A stretch of DNA of 59,415 nt from Bacillota bacterium (GCA_023402845.1 JAEYFP010000059.1:1-59415), one strand, 5' to 3'. Positions 35,630-45,563 are shown, counted from the first letter of the stretch. A program made the numbers and translations. The notes: generated by a model from the letters alone, not told the origin.

Positions 35630-36601
35630 TTATTGTACTTCAGGCATGGTCACACCCCAGACGGTGCGGATATTATCCATAATTTCCATAACCTTTATGG
35701 TCTCAGAATGAACTATTTCAGGACACTCAATTTGACGTTTTTCAATTGCGCTTATACAAGCCTCCACTTCATACTCATATCCTGTAATTTGTTCCGGTAC
35801 TTTTATAAGTTGGATTTCTTTATATTCCGAATTAAATACTCTGATTTCCTCAGGGTTATTAATGTTAGTAATTTCAATGTATCCCTTGGTGCCAAATATG
35901 GAACCGTTTCTATTTTGTACCGCATAAACATTAGATTGCATCGTTGCCACCTTTCCATGTTCAAAGGTCATTACAATACTGTCTACCATGTCCACACCAT
36001 CCTTAAACAGTGCCTTGGCTGTAATCTCTGCTTCTTTTTCATCAAATACCATTCTTGCAAAATGAATCAGGTATACTCCGACATCCAAAAGCGCGCCGCC
36101 TGCCAGATCAGGGTCCCATATACGTTTCACCCCGCTCAATTCATATCCCAAGTTTGCAGTAAGAGAGGTCACTTCTCCAATTACACCGCTTGCAATAACA
36201 TCATCAATCATTTTGCGAGAAGGCATGTACCTTGTCCAGATAGCCTCTGTTAACAGCAGCTGCTTTTCTTCCGATAACTTTATAATTTCTTTTGCCTGTT
36301 TTGAATTTACGCAGAACGGTTTCTCACAAAGCACATTTTTTCCTGCTTCAAGACACATTTTAGCGCATTTATAATGAAGCGTATGAGGAACAGCAATATA
36401 AACTAAGTCTATATTTTCATCCTGTAACATCTCTTCATAGGAACCATAGACTTTAGCAATTCCATGCTCTTGAGCAAATACCTCTGCCTTTTGCATCTCT
36501 TTGGATGCAATGGCATATAACTCAATATCTTTCATAGAATTGACGGTAAATGCCATTTTACCCGCAATTGCACCTGCGCCTATAATCGCCATTTTCATCA
36601 T
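35630..36601 (-). CDS. Gfo/Idh/MocA-family NAD-dependent oxidoreductase
   Basis: A 323-aa sugar dehydrogenase. The N-terminal Rossmann fold has GAGAIAGKM; the EKPF motif (LCEKPFCVN, about 95-103) with its catalytic lysine is present, and the C-terminal domain has DVGVYLIHFAR, where the His and the Asp sit in the usual places. It would oxidise or reduce a sugar or inositol-like compound. In this operon it could feed a keto-sugar to the kinase branch. Start at 36601 with GGGAGG seven bases upstream; the GTG at 36616 overlaps this site. Confidence 0.88.
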   Translation of the reverse strand: MMKMAIIGAGAIAGKMAFTVNSMKDIELYAIASKEMQKAEVFAQEHGIAKVYGSYEEMLQDENIDLVYIAVPHTLHYKCAKMCLEAGKNVLCEKPFCVNSKQAKEIIKLSEEKQLLLTEAIWTRYMPSRKMIDDVIASGVIGEVTSLTANLGYELSGVKRIWDPDLAGGALLDVGVYLIHFARMVFDEKEAEITAKALFKDGVDMVDSIVMTFEHGKVATMQSNVYAVQNRNGSIFGTKGYIEITNINNPEEIRVFNSEYKEIQLIKVPEQITGYEYEVEACISAIEKRQIECPEIVHSETIKVMEIMDNIRTVWGVTMPEVQ

Positions 36602-36623
36602 GTTTCTTCCTCCCACCTAAGTT

Positions 36624-37466
36624 TTAATTTTGTTTGTTAAGAATCTCTCTCATACTTCTATTTGCAAACCGGATGTCATCCTCCCAATTTGGTTGTCCGA
36701 CATCCCATAATTCTGTAACATAACGGCGGACCCCCATGTTCCATGCCGTGGAAATAAGCCGTTCAAACTCTACATGTCCGCTGAAAAATGGAACCTCACG
36801 AAATATTCCCGGAGACGTCTCTTTCAAGTGAAGTGCAATTAATTTTCCCTTCCCCAGACCCAAATCCTCACATACATCATGTTTATCTAATACTGCCGCA
36901 TTTGTAATATTTCCTGTATCCGGATATATCTTCAAATACGGTGATTCCACCATGCTTACATATTTGACACCCTTTCCTGTGGTATTCATAAAATTATTTT
37001 CCATGGTTTCAAATCCGAGAAGAACCCCTTCTCTCGCTCCAATTTGGGCTGCTTTTTTTACATTTTCTAAAAAATAGTGTTTTGTCTCCACCGTCGACTC
37101 ACCAAAATAAATATCATATCCGGGAAGCATCACTGTTCTGATCCCTAAATCAGCCGCAAGCTCAATTGATTTTTCCATGATTTCCATAGCTTTTTTACGT
37201 ACTTTCTCAGATGAGTCACCAAGCGCGTATTTTGTAAGCGCACTAACGCTCATAGAACCAATCGGAAGTCCAATTTCAAACGTTGTATCTACGATTTTTC
37301 TTCTTTCATCAGCACTCATATAAATGCGGTTTATTTTTTCTTCTGATGCATCAATGCTAATTTCCAGATAATCATATCCATTTTCTTTTGTGCATTTCAA
37401 TTTTTCACGCCAGGTCAGCGTATTTCGCATTGCTTTTTCATAAAGTCCGATTTTATATTTTTTCAC
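36624..37466 (-). CDS. ulaE: L-ribulose/L-xylulose-5-phosphate 3-epimerase (UlaE-like)
   Basis: A 280-aa TIM barrel of the xylose-isomerase-like epimerase family. Metal and catalytic residues are visible at LGFETMENNFM (Glu), YPDTGNIT (Asp), LKET and VTELWDVG (Glu). It converts L-xylulose 5-phosphate into L-ribulose 5-phosphate, as UlaE and SgbU do in the ascorbate and xylulose pathways. A start at the GTG at 37466 is preferred (GAGGAG seven bases upstream) over the GTG at 37481. It follows the kinase gene directly, giving kinase then epimerase in pathway order. Confidence 0.9.
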   Translation of the reverse strand: MKKYKIGLYEKAMRNTLTWREKLKCTKENGYDYLEISIDASEEKINRIYMSADERRKIVDTTFEIGLPIGSMSVSALTKYALGDSSEKVRKKAMEIMEKSIELAADLGIRTVMLPGYDIYFGESTVETKHYFLENVKKAAQIGAREGVLLGFETMENNFMNTTGKGVKYVSMVESPYLKIYPDTGNITNAAVLDKHDVCEDLGLGKGKLIALHLKETSPGIFREVPFFSGHVEFERLISTAWNMGVRRYVTELWDVGQPNWEDDIRFANRSMREILNKQN

Positions 37467-37483
37467 AACATCACTCCTCACAT

Positions 37484-38998
37484 TTAATTATTGAAGTGGC
37501 TCCATACACCGCCAAGTCCATCAATAACAGCACGATATGTTGCGTACTTTTCTTCGTAAATTTCTTTATATTCTATCCTTGGAACTATTGTTTTTGTAAT
37601 GGTAACGGTACGTTTTACTGCATCCTCATAGCCGCTGTAAATCCCCGCAGCTATTCCTGCCGCCATAGCCGCTCCCTGGGCTCCAATTTCCTTATCTTCC
37701 GTTACATCAACAGGAATCTGCAATGCGTCCGCGAAAATCTGAACCCAGACATCGGAGTTTGCCGCTCCACCTGATAAACTGATGCTTTTTGGCACCTCTC
37801 GATTTTTAAGCAATTTTTTCACATGAGTCACATGTGAAAATACAATTCCTTCATATACCGCACGCAGCATATGCTTTTTACTATGAAACGCTGTCAGTCC
37901 AACGAACGTTCCTTTCGCCAAAGAATCCTCATTTGACCCATTCAGAAATGGCAAAAAGATAACATTACTATCCTGTGGTTCAATAGATGACACCCATTCA
38001 TTGGTGATATCATAAATCGAACCTCCGGCCTCCTTTGCTCCTATCGCCTCATAATTCATTAAATTTCTGATAAACCACTCCATATTCCCGGCTGAAGTAG
38101 GGCTGCTTTCCTCCACAAGGAAATATCCCGGTATGCAGAAGAAAGAGTTTAAATCCACCGTTCCATTTGTAACCGGCTCCTTTTTAATAAACTCATTGAT
38201 ACTCCATGTCCCGGCAATCATGCACATCTTCTCTTCATCAGACAGCCCGGAGGCGATTCCGCATGCATTTACATCAAACATACCTGCCGCAACCGGAATT
38301 CCTTCCGGCAAAAGCGTTTTTTCGCTTGCAGCTTTCGTAATATGACCGCAAATATCAAAAGAATTTCGCAGCGGCGGAAGCTTGTCATAGCATTCCTCTA
38401 TCCCAAAAAGTCTCATCAGCTCTTTATCATGCTGCTTTGTTACAAAATTCACCAGATTAGAGCCTGAACAATCTGTGTATTCGCTGTATGCTTCACCGGT
38501 CAGCATGTAGCGGATATAATCTTTTACGGCAAAGATATACTTTGTTGCCTCTAACACCTCCGGTTTGTTTTCTTTAAACCAGGCAAGCAAACTGACCGGC
38601 TGCACCGCCAATATCTCTTGGAACGTCATTTTATATACTTCTTCATTTGTACCATTCTGATACCATTTTTCTACCTGTGCCCATGCGCGTGTATCTGTAG
38701 AAAGGATACCGTCATACGATGGCTTCCCATCGTAACCAACCATATACAGCCCTTTTCCGTGTCCCGAAAAAGATACCCCTGCGATATCTTTGGGATCAAT
38801 ACTGCTCTTTTCAACTGCCTTTCTTATGGCCGCAACATTCACATCCCACAGCTCATCCATATTTCTTTCCGTATAACCGGATTTCGGTGTAATTGTCACC
38901 GTCGGCTCACTTGAGACAGAAATCTGCTTTCCGTTTTCATCGAATATTGCTACCTTTGAAAATGTTCCTCCATTATCAATTCCCATCAAATATTTCAT
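37484..38998 (-). CDS. FGGY-family carbohydrate kinase (xylulokinase/L-xylulose kinase-like)
   Basis: A 504-aa sugar kinase. The N-terminal phosphate-binding loop is GIDNGGTFSKVAIFD; the family signature region includes FSGHGKGLYM, and the C-terminal adenine loop is SLSGGAANSDVWVQIFADAL. Pathway context (3-epimerase and 4-epimerase) points to phosphorylation of L-xylulose or a related ketopentose, close to LyxK. It starts at an ATG with GGAAAGG seven bases upstream; an open frame to 39118 has no such site and would overlap the next gene. Confidence 0.9.
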   Translation of the reverse strand: MKYLMGIDNGGTFSKVAIFDENGKQISVSSEPTVTITPKSGYTERNMDELWDVNVAAIRKAVEKSSIDPKDIAGVSFSGHGKGLYMVGYDGKPSYDGILSTDTRAWAQVEKWYQNGTNEEVYKMTFQEILAVQPVSLLAWFKENKPEVLEATKYIFAVKDYIRYMLTGEAYSEYTDCSGSNLVNFVTKQHDKELMRLFGIEECYDKLPPLRNSFDICGHITKAASEKTLLPEGIPVAAGMFDVNACGIASGLSDEEKMCMIAGTWSINEFIKKEPVTNGTVDLNSFFCIPGYFLVEESSPTSAGNMEWFIRNLMNYEAIGAKEAGGSIYDITNEWVSSIEPQDSNVIFLPFLNGSNEDSLAKGTFVGLTAFHSKKHMLRAVYEGIVFSHVTHVKKLLKNREVPKSISLSGGAANSDVWVQIFADALQIPVDVTEDKEIGAQGAAMAAGIAAGIYSGYEDAVKRTVTITKTIVPRIEYKEIYEEKYATYRAVIDGLGGVWSHFNN

Positions 38999-39081
38999 GC
39001 TTTGTCCTTTCCGCTCCTTAAGATGAAACCAGCTTTTTACAAAGTCCGGAATAGCTTTTGTACTCCGGACTTTCCTTTTGC

Positions 39082-40386
39082 TTAATTTTCTGATATCTCC
39101 GTCGGAACACCCTGACAATTTGGTCCAAAATGCTTCAGGAGAACAAGAGGCTCAACCTGACTTAAGTTTGTAATTGTAATGCCCCCTGCTGCCGCCTTTT
39201 CAGATACAAAAAACTCATCTGTACTCTGCTGTCCAAAATGAAGAAGAGTAGCAGCCTCACAGTCATAAACTCCAAATCTGCCGTGTCCCTGCACAAAGAT
39301 ACAGCCATATGCAGCGCCGTCCTTAATCGTAACGGTTTGTCCCGGATTGACCGTCAATTCTTTTGCCGAAATATATGGATTGGCATAGGTGATCCACTTT
39401 TGTGTATACTCCTTTGTCTCTGTTTCAATCAGAGGCCTGCGGAAATAATGTTTTCTGTAATGCGGATCCACATTTTTCTCCCAATCCAAAAGATTAAACA
39501 CCGCATCAACACCGTTATTATCAGCTTCACATTCCTCATTAAGCATTTCATAAGGATAGATTTCTCCTGATACAATATTCTCGTAAACTGAATTTACATC
39601 TGAATTCCACTGCGGTTCATATGTAAGAACCGATGCCGGTGCGTGAATTACTCCTGCTGGTGTATACCATCCCGTTCCCAGCTCAATTCTATAAGCTCTC
39701 GAAATATCTGTTATTCTTGTATCATCATCCGCAAAAAGGCGAATTCTCTCTTTCACTTCTTCCGGCTGAATATCCGGATCAAATCCAAAATATGTATAAT
39801 TTGCTTCTCCCAGATGATTGTTCAGCTGTTTTGGAAAATAGTAACATTCTGGTTTCCCAAGTTTTCCTACCTTGGCTGCATCCTCAAATGTTAAATGCAA
39901 ATGATGGAATAATGGATTCTCGTTATCAAAATACTTGGAGTACATTGGCCAGCCATTGTATTTTTCCATGAGCTCTTTTCCCACTAAATCTTCCCCCAGA
40001 ACTTTAACTGCTGTTCTCAAAGAAAATTTCTCATTGGAACTGTAATCCACACATACATAAGCCATACCTTCATCCGCTTTTGCAAGTACGCCATTTTGTG
40101 CTGCAATTGTTGAGGAAAACCACCTTTCAGTAATAGACCCTCTTTCCATACCAAATGCAAAATAGTCATCCGGATGAAGTTTTAATCTGTGACCTGCTTT
40201 TCCAAATCTTCTTGGAACAAAAGCCGGAAAGAGACGCAAGACTCCTTCTCCTTTTTCAAAGGTGCTCTTAACAACTGCCTCATCCTCTGTTGCATCTGAA
40301 ACAACCAAATTTCCGGTTGCCTTCGCTTCTGCAAGCCTTGCATCCAGCTCATCTCCTGCCTTTATTGTCAATTCTTTTTCTGTCAT
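39082..40386 (-). CDS. cupin-fold sugar isomerase-like protein, copy 2
   Basis: A 434-aa paralog of the protein at 33824. The putative metal motif is FHHLHLTFE (160-168: His162, His164, Glu168); KPECYYFPKQLNNH (178-191) and YTPAGVIHAPAS (241-252) follow. A conserved N-terminal block LKLHPDDYFAFG is shared. It has a longer N-terminus than copy 1 (about 30 residues). Two paralogs in one operon may act on two different sugars or form a hetero-oligomer. Function is not known; phosphomannose isomerase-type chemistry is a guess. The likely start is the ATG at 40386, nine bases after GAGG; an ATG at 40392 is too close to it. Confidence 0.65.
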   Translation of the reverse strand: MTEKELTIKAGDELDARLAEAKATGNLVVSDATEDEAVVKSTFEKGEGVLRLFPAFVPRRFGKAGHRLKLHPDDYFAFGMERGSITERWFSSTIAAQNGVLAKADEGMAYVCVDYSSNEKFSLRTAVKVLGEDLVGKELMEKYNGWPMYSKYFDNENPLFHHLHLTFEDAAKVGKLGKPECYYFPKQLNNHLGEANYTYFGFDPDIQPEEVKERIRLFADDDTRITDISRAYRIELGTGWYTPAGVIHAPASVLTYEPQWNSDVNSVYENIVSGEIYPYEMLNEECEADNNGVDAVFNLLDWEKNVDPHYRKHYFRRPLIETETKEYTQKWITYANPYISAKELTVNPGQTVTIKDGAAYGCIFVQGHGRFGVYDCEAATLLHFGQQSTDEFFVSEKAAAGGITITNLSQVEPLVLLKHFGPNCQGVPTEISEN

Positions 40387-40426
40387 ATCCATATTCCTCT
40401 CTTTCGCTGCACTTAACAACTCTTTG

Positions 40427-41479
40427 TTAAAATCTTTGTTTTATTGCTTCAAACTCTTCGCGGCTATTTAACATCCAAAACGTAAGCGTGTGTTCCATGC
40501 ATTCGCCGGGATTTATGTATTTCACGGACCCATTTAAGGCTGCGTCTGCAATTCCGTCAATCCTGGAATTGCACGGCTCCAATCCCATTACATAATCACC
40601 TGCCCCCATCATTTTCCACTGCATAAAATGATCCAGAGAATCTGTATTAAATTCAATCGCAACTCCCATATTCAATTCTTTATTAAACACTGCCGCAGCC
40701 GTCATTCCCTGTTCATCGCTTTTTAATGTGTGATAATAGCACATTTCCTCATAATCCGGATCAGGAATTTGGGACCTCATCCAGTCCCTGATTCCTTCTT
40801 CTGCATGAGCAGTTCTGGCTTTTATTTCCTTTGATGGAATAAATATCTCACTCTCTGAGGTCAAAACAGGATATCCGATATTACAGTGATAAAGAATCAT
40901 ATGACGCGCTTTTTTATATCCTTCATTTACCACCCTGTCTTTTATTGTAATTTTTCTCTCTCTATAGCCACATTTTATTTCTCTTTTAAGTGCTAGCTTA
41001 TCCCCAAAAACAATTGCGTCTCTGACTGTGCCGGTTATCTTTATATAGGGATTCTCATCCTCTTCCTCTATCAAATATGTGACATCCTCTGCCGGAGTGT
41101 GGGAAGCATTTCCATGAAGACCATATTCATTTCCTTCATACTCACATGGCGCCCCTGCCATTTTCAGTCCACAAGTTGTCATAAATCCCGCTGTAAAGCT
41201 TTTAAGAAAGCCCAGGCCCTTGTCATCAAAGTATTCCGGAGATACAATTCCGCAAGGAGATATAAAACCAAAGTTCTCTCCTAAAAAGTCAAGGTTTGTG
41301 ATATCAAGTCCACGGCTCACGTTCACATCAAAATGTATTCCCGAACGATTTTGGACATCAATCATTGTCACGCCCTTAGCCTTGCCATCCTGCAGCTGAA
41401 TTCTCCTTGCTCTGATTAATTGATCTCTGTGACCAACATATTTTTTTTCTTCTTTATAGTTCATAATCCTTAAGCACAT
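40427..41479 (-). CDS. DUF4432-family aldose-1-epimerase-like protein
   Basis: A 350-aa beta-sandwich protein of the DUF4432/galactose-mutarotase superfamily. VSRGLDITNLDFLG, GLHGNASHTPAEDV, MILYHCNIGYPVL and GLEPCNSRIDG are characteristic. It may convert anomers of the imported sugar or act on a related compound. The start is uncertain: ATG at 41479 overlaps the previous gene by ten bases with an AAAGG close by, while ATG at 41464 follows TTAAGGATT. It lies between a RbsD/FucU mutarotase and a cupin protein, so two mutarotase-type proteins are encoded together. Confidence 0.82.
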   Translation of the reverse strand: MCLRIMNYKEEKKYVGHRDQLIRARRIQLQDGKAKGVTMIDVQNRSGIHFDVNVSRGLDITNLDFLGENFGFISPCGIVSPEYFDDKGLGFLKSFTAGFMTTCGLKMAGAPCEYEGNEYGLHGNASHTPAEDVTYLIEEEDENPYIKITGTVRDAIVFGDKLALKREIKCGYRERKITIKDRVVNEGYKKARHMILYHCNIGYPVLTSESEIFIPSKEIKARTAHAEEGIRDWMRSQIPDPDYEEMCYYHTLKSDEQGMTAAAVFNKELNMGVAIEFNTDSLDHFMQWKMMGAGDYVMGLEPCNSRIDGIADAALNGSVKYINPGECMEHTLTFWMLNSREEFEAIKQRF

Positions 41480-41901
41480 ACACCTTTCTGCAGAATAATA
41501 TTGCCATAACGTGATGTATCTCCTGTTTGAATTACTGCATATGCTTTTTCGGCCTCTTCATAGAATTTCAATCGTTCCAGATAAACAAACTCTTTGAATG
41601 CCTTATCCGTATCATACTGCTCAAGAAGCTTTTTATAAGTTTCCCAAATAGTAACCTCCGGCTCATGGGGCAGCTTCTCCATTAAACGTACAGAATCACC
41701 CACAAAATAATCCAAAGGATAAAACGGAAGAATGGCTTCCAACAATTCAGGTATCTCTACACTGTCCATGCGAACAATACGTTTTGCATGAGCCGCTCCC
41801 GGAAAACCCGCATCTGCAATCACGATATAATCGGAATGCCCCATTTCCATCATGTATTTCACCAAATCCGGGGGGAGAATTTTCGGTATTTTTTTTAACA
41901 T
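41470..41901 (-). CDS. RbsD/FucU-family sugar mutarotase
   Basis: A 143-aa protein of the D-ribose pyranase/L-fucose mutarotase family. The active-site region MGHSDYIVIADAGFPG (20-35) has the catalytic His and Asp, and the C-terminus RYGNIILQKG has the family's Tyr. It converts pyranose and furanose or alpha and beta forms of the imported sugar so that later enzymes can use it. It starts at 41901 (AGAAGG upstream). First enzyme gene after the ribose-type importer in the operon. Confidence 0.92.
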   Translation of the reverse strand: MLKKIPKILPPDLVKYMMEMGHSDYIVIADAGFPGAAHAKRIVRMDSVEIPELLEAILPFYPLDYFVGDSVRLMEKLPHEPEVTIWETYKKLLEQYDTDKAFKEFVYLERLKFYEEAEKAYAVIQTGDTSRYGNIILQKGVCA

Positions 41902-42005
41902 ATTTACACCTTCTTTATCAATAAAAGGTATCATCGCAATGTCATATTTCTCCCTTTGCATAGTGATACCTTTATATTGTTTTGGTTTTTTATTTTTAAA
42001 TAAAA

Positions 42006-43019
42006 CTATTTTGAAATTGCTTCTACTCCACCTGCGAGGTAAGCATCTACATTTTCTTTCGTAATTGCTTGAAAAGGAATACGTGTATCTGCTTCATAGT
42101 CTTCTCCCTTTACAATCCGAATAGCAACATCGACAGCTCCCGCTCCCTGTCCTGCTGAATCCTGGAGTACAGAAACTCCTTGCTCTCCATTTTTAATTGC
42201 TTGAACTGCATCATCAAGACCATCAACGCCACCGATTACAACGTCAGTTCTTCCTGCTGCTTTACAAGCTGAGAGTGCACCTAAAGCCATATCATCATTT
42301 TCACATACAATACCTTTGAGCTCGTCGCCATATGTAGTTAACCAGTCCTCTGTAAGAGCCATTGCCTCATCGCGTTTCCAGTTAGCTGTCTGTACTGAAA
42401 GAATCTGGAAATTGTCAAGCATTCCAACTTTCTCGAATCCAGCATAACGGCCAACCTGCCCCGACTGTCCCATAGGCCCCTCAATAATACAAATCTTTGA
42501 TCCCTTTTCAAGGTTGTCATTGAACCATGTTCCAAGAATTTCACCGGATTCCTGATCTGTACATCCTACAAATGCAGTATAGTCTTTGTTTGCAATATCG
42601 CCATTGCAAATAATAATCGGTATACCTGCTTCTTTTGCCATAGCTACTACCGGTGCACTTCCCTCAACATCCTGTGGAATAACGATCAGAACATCAAGGT
42701 TTTGAGCGATCAATGTTTCAACATCACTAATCTGTTTGTTAACATCCCCTTGAGCATCTGCCATTACAAGTTTTACACCTCTTGCATCTGCCTCAGCCTG
42801 TGCTGCATCTGCAATAGCTTTAACAAACGTATCTGAATTTGTCTTTGAGGAAAACCCAATTGTGATTTGGTCTTTTGAAGCCCCGTCTGTCGTTTTTTCT
42901 GCTGTTGTTGTATCTGCCTTTGATATATCTGCTGTTTTTGTATCTGTTTTCCCACACCCTGCCACCATTGACATAACCATAACTGTTGCTAACAATGCTC
43001 CTAATACCCTCTTTTTCAT
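42006..43019 (-). CDS. ribose-type sugar-binding lipoprotein
   Basis: A 337-aa receptor of the CUT2 importer. Lipobox VAGC at Cys22; a Lys/Asp/Thr linker; then the type-1 periplasmic fold starting at ITIGFSSKTNSDTFV. NGDIANKDYTAFVGCTDQESGE resembles the ribose/galactose binding proteins. It is encoded downstream of the ATPase and permease, as in ribose systems, with AAGGAGG before the ATG. Substrate probably a pentose or related sugar (from neighbours). Confidence 0.92.
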   Translation of the reverse strand: MKKRVLGALLATVMVMSMVAGCGKTDTKTADISKADTTTAEKTTDGASKDQITIGFSSKTNSDTFVKAIADAAQAEADARGVKLVMADAQGDVNKQISDVETLIAQNLDVLIVIPQDVEGSAPVVAMAKEAGIPIIICNGDIANKDYTAFVGCTDQESGEILGTWFNDNLEKGSKICIIEGPMGQSGQVGRYAGFEKVGMLDNFQILSVQTANWKRDEAMALTEDWLTTYGDELKGIVCENDDMALGALSACKAAGRTDVVIGGVDGLDDAVQAIKNGEQGVSVLQDSAGQGAGAVDVAIRIVKGEDYEADTRIPFQAITKENVDAYLAGGVEAISK

Positions 43020-43085
43020 TTTGTAAATCCTCCTTTAATTTGTTTTGTGTTTTATATTTAATATCATCTCGATATTAAAATCACT

Positions 43086-44033
43086 TTACTTTTTCATTCT
43101 CTTTGAATACATATCCAAAAATACTGCAAGAACAATTAATATTCCTTTAACAATTTGCTGATAAAACGAGTTAATATTTAAAAGATTCATGGAGTTAGTC
43201 ACAAGTCCCAAAATCATAAAACCAAAAACTGTTCCTGTGAGGGAACCTACACCACCTGACATACTGGTTCCGCCGATGGCTGTCGCAGCAATTGCATCCA
43301 ACTCATAACCTTCACCGGCAGTTGGCTGTCCTGAGCTGATACGAGCCGAAAGAATCAACCCTACAATAGAAGCACAAAATGCAGAAATTACATAGACCAT
43401 AAGCTCTACTCTTTTTGTCCTTACACCAGAGAGCTTTGCTGCATTTTTATTGCCTCCAATGGCAAATACATAGCGGCCAAAGGTTGTTGTTTTCAAAATA
43501 ATTAATCCTACTGCGACTATAAATACAAGAAGAATAATTGGGATAGGTATTGCTCCTATATATCCTTGACCGATTGCAAGAAACGCTTCATTTTTAATGG
43601 TAAATGGCTTTCCATCCGAAAAAGCAAGTGCCATACCGCTTCCCATGGTAACTGTGGCTAATGTCGCGATAAACGGCTGAAAACCAACATAAGCAACCAT
43701 CACTCCGTTGAAAGCTCCAAAAATAAGTGAAATTGATACAGCCGCAAGGCACGCTACAAGCCAGTACGTTTCCTGTTCCAGCAAATATCCCGCAATAACA
43801 CTGGTTATCGCTACAACAGCCCCCACCGAAAGATCGATTCCTCCGGTTAATATAACGAAAGTCATTCCGACTGCAATAATTCCATTAATTGAAATTTGTC
43901 TAATAATATTAATAATATTTTTTGATGTCATAAACACCGGCGATGCAAAAGTCATTACGATTACTATTGCAAGAATTACAAATACAAGTGCAAAACTTCT
44001 GAGCGTTGTTCCTCTTTCTTTTAACTTTCCCAT
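43086..44033 (-). CDS. CUT2 sugar ABC transporter permease (RbsC-like)
   Basis: A 315-aa membrane protein with the RbsC motif ILTGGIDLSVGAVVA (about 60-74) and TAIGGTSMSGGVGSLTG near the C-terminus. Single permease, so the channel is a homodimer as in ribose importers, unlike the two-permease system of the aldonate operon. One base separates it from the ATPase gene. Confidence 0.93.
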   Translation of the reverse strand: MGKLKERGTTLRSFALVFVILAIVIVMTFASPVFMTSKNIINIIRQISINGIIAVGMTFVILTGGIDLSVGAVVAITSVIAGYLLEQETYWLVACLAAVSISLIFGAFNGVMVAYVGFQPFIATLATVTMGSGMALAFSDGKPFTIKNEAFLAIGQGYIGAIPIPIILLVFIVAVGLIILKTTTFGRYVFAIGGNKNAAKLSGVRTKRVELMVYVISAFCASIVGLILSARISSGQPTAGEGYELDAIAATAIGGTSMSGGVGSLTGTVFGFMILGLVTNSMNLLNINSFYQQIVKGILIVLAVFLDMYSKRMKK

Positions 44034-44034
44034 G

Positions 44035-45549
44035 TTAATTTCCTCCTAGTGCTAATTTCAAAATTGTCTGCTGGCTTTTTATCTCTTCCGCTTCTAATTC
44101 TCCGACAACCTCACCGCCTGCCATAATGACTACTCTGTCGCTCATTCCGATCAGTTCAGGCATTTCAGAAGAAATCATAATAATTGCAATACCCCTTTTT
44201 GTCATCTCCAGCATAAGACTGTAAATCTTTGCTTTTGCACCAATATCTATACCTCTTGTGGGTTCGTCCATAATCAATACCTTAGGATCTGAAAGCATAC
44301 ACTTTGCCAGTACTACTTTTTGTTGATTTCCTCCAGATAAACTACTTGCCAGATCCTCAATCCCATTCATCTTTGTTGCCATCTGTTCTGAATACTCTTT
44401 ACATACTTTTTTCTCTTTTGGCTGATTAATAAATCCTGTTTTACTCAGTTTTTTAAAATTTTGCACCGAAATATTCTCTTTAATATTCCTATCGAGAATT
44501 AACCCCAACTCTTTTCTATCCTCTGATGCCATAATAATATGATTTTTAATTGCATCTCTTGGATGTTTAATTTTAATAGCCTTACCGTCAAGAATAACCT
44601 CTCCGGAGTCTAATGAATCATATCCCACCAGCGCCTTCATAACTTCACTTCGTCCAGCACCTACAAGTCCTGACATACCCAAAATTTCTCCTGCATGTAC
44701 TTTTAAATTCACCTTTTCAAATACACCTTTTTTTGTAAAGTTTTTAAGCTCAAGAACTACATCCCCTTTGTGGGCAGTATTCTTTGGATATCCACCTTCC
44801 AATTCACGACCAACCATCATGTTAATCAATTCTTCCGGTGTTGCTTCTGAAGCTCTAACACATCCAATGAATTTACCATCCCTTAAGACTGATATTCTAT
44901 CGGCCAGCTTAAATACTTCTTCCATTCGATGCGATATGTAAATGATTCCAACTTTTTTTAATTTCAAACTATCAATAATCCGAAACAATATATCTGTTTC
45001 TTTGTTTGAAAGTGACGACGTCGGTTCATCCATAATAATAATTTTCGAATTGTACGATACAGCTTTTATAATTTCCATCATCTGTATCTGAGCAATATTC
45101 AAGTTTTTCATTTTCATTTCCGGTTTGATAAATTCTGAAAGCCTGTACTCATCAAGTAATCTTTGTGTCTTTCGATTTAATTCTCTCTTGTTTATAAACG
45201 GCAACCCCTTTATCCTTTTTTCTTCTCTTCCAAGATAAACATTCTCTGCCACCGTCATCTCAGGAATTGGGCTAAGTTCCTGATGAATCATAGAAATTCC
45301 TGAAGCTAACGCTTCACTTGCTGATATAAAATTTACATCCTGCCCATCGAAATGAATCTCTCCTTCATCTTTTGTGTAAATTCCCATGATAATCTTCATT
45401 AAGGTCGATTTCCCGGCACCGTTTTCTCCCATTAAAGCATGCAGTTCACCCGGTACAATGGAAAGCTCTGCGCCACCCAATACAGTTACCCCGCCAAAGG
45501 ATTTGCATAAACCTGTAGCTTCTAGGATATATTCCATATCTTCCACCAT
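44035..45549 (-). CDS. sugar ABC transporter ATPase (RbsA-like)
   Basis: A 504-aa double ATPase. Domain 1: Walker A GENGAGKST, Walker B IIIMDEPTSS. Domain 2: GLVGAGRSEV (P-loop-like), signature LSGGNQQK, and Walker B VLIMDEPTRGIDIG, all intact. First gene of the pentose-type operon under a promoter with an overlapping LacI-type site. Start is either of two close ATGs; the first has AAAGG four bases upstream. Confidence 0.94.
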   Translation of the reverse strand: MVEDMEYILEATGLCKSFGGVTVLGGAELSIVPGELHALMGENGAGKSTLMKIIMGIYTKDEGEIHFDGQDVNFISASEALASGISMIHQELSPIPEMTVAENVYLGREEKRIKGLPFINKRELNRKTQRLLDEYRLSEFIKPEMKMKNLNIAQIQMMEIIKAVSYNSKIIIMDEPTSSLSNKETDILFRIIDSLKLKKVGIIYISHRMEEVFKLADRISVLRDGKFIGCVRASEATPEELINMMVGRELEGGYPKNTAHKGDVVLELKNFTKKGVFEKVNLKVHAGEILGMSGLVGAGRSEVMKALVGYDSLDSGEVILDGKAIKIKHPRDAIKNHIIMASEDRKELGLILDRNIKENISVQNFKKLSKTGFINQPKEKKVCKEYSEQMATKMNGIEDLASSLSGGNQQKVVLAKCMLSDPKVLIMDEPTRGIDIGAKAKIYSLMLEMTKRGIAIIMISSEMPELIGMSDRVVIMAGGEVVGELEAEEIKSQQTILKLALGGN

Positions 45550-45563
45550 TATTCCTTTCTTCC

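Noticed and set aside
35633..36253. 206-residue plus-strand frame opposite the oxidoreductase gene
   Set aside because: Antisense shadow of a clear Gfo/Idh/MocA gene.
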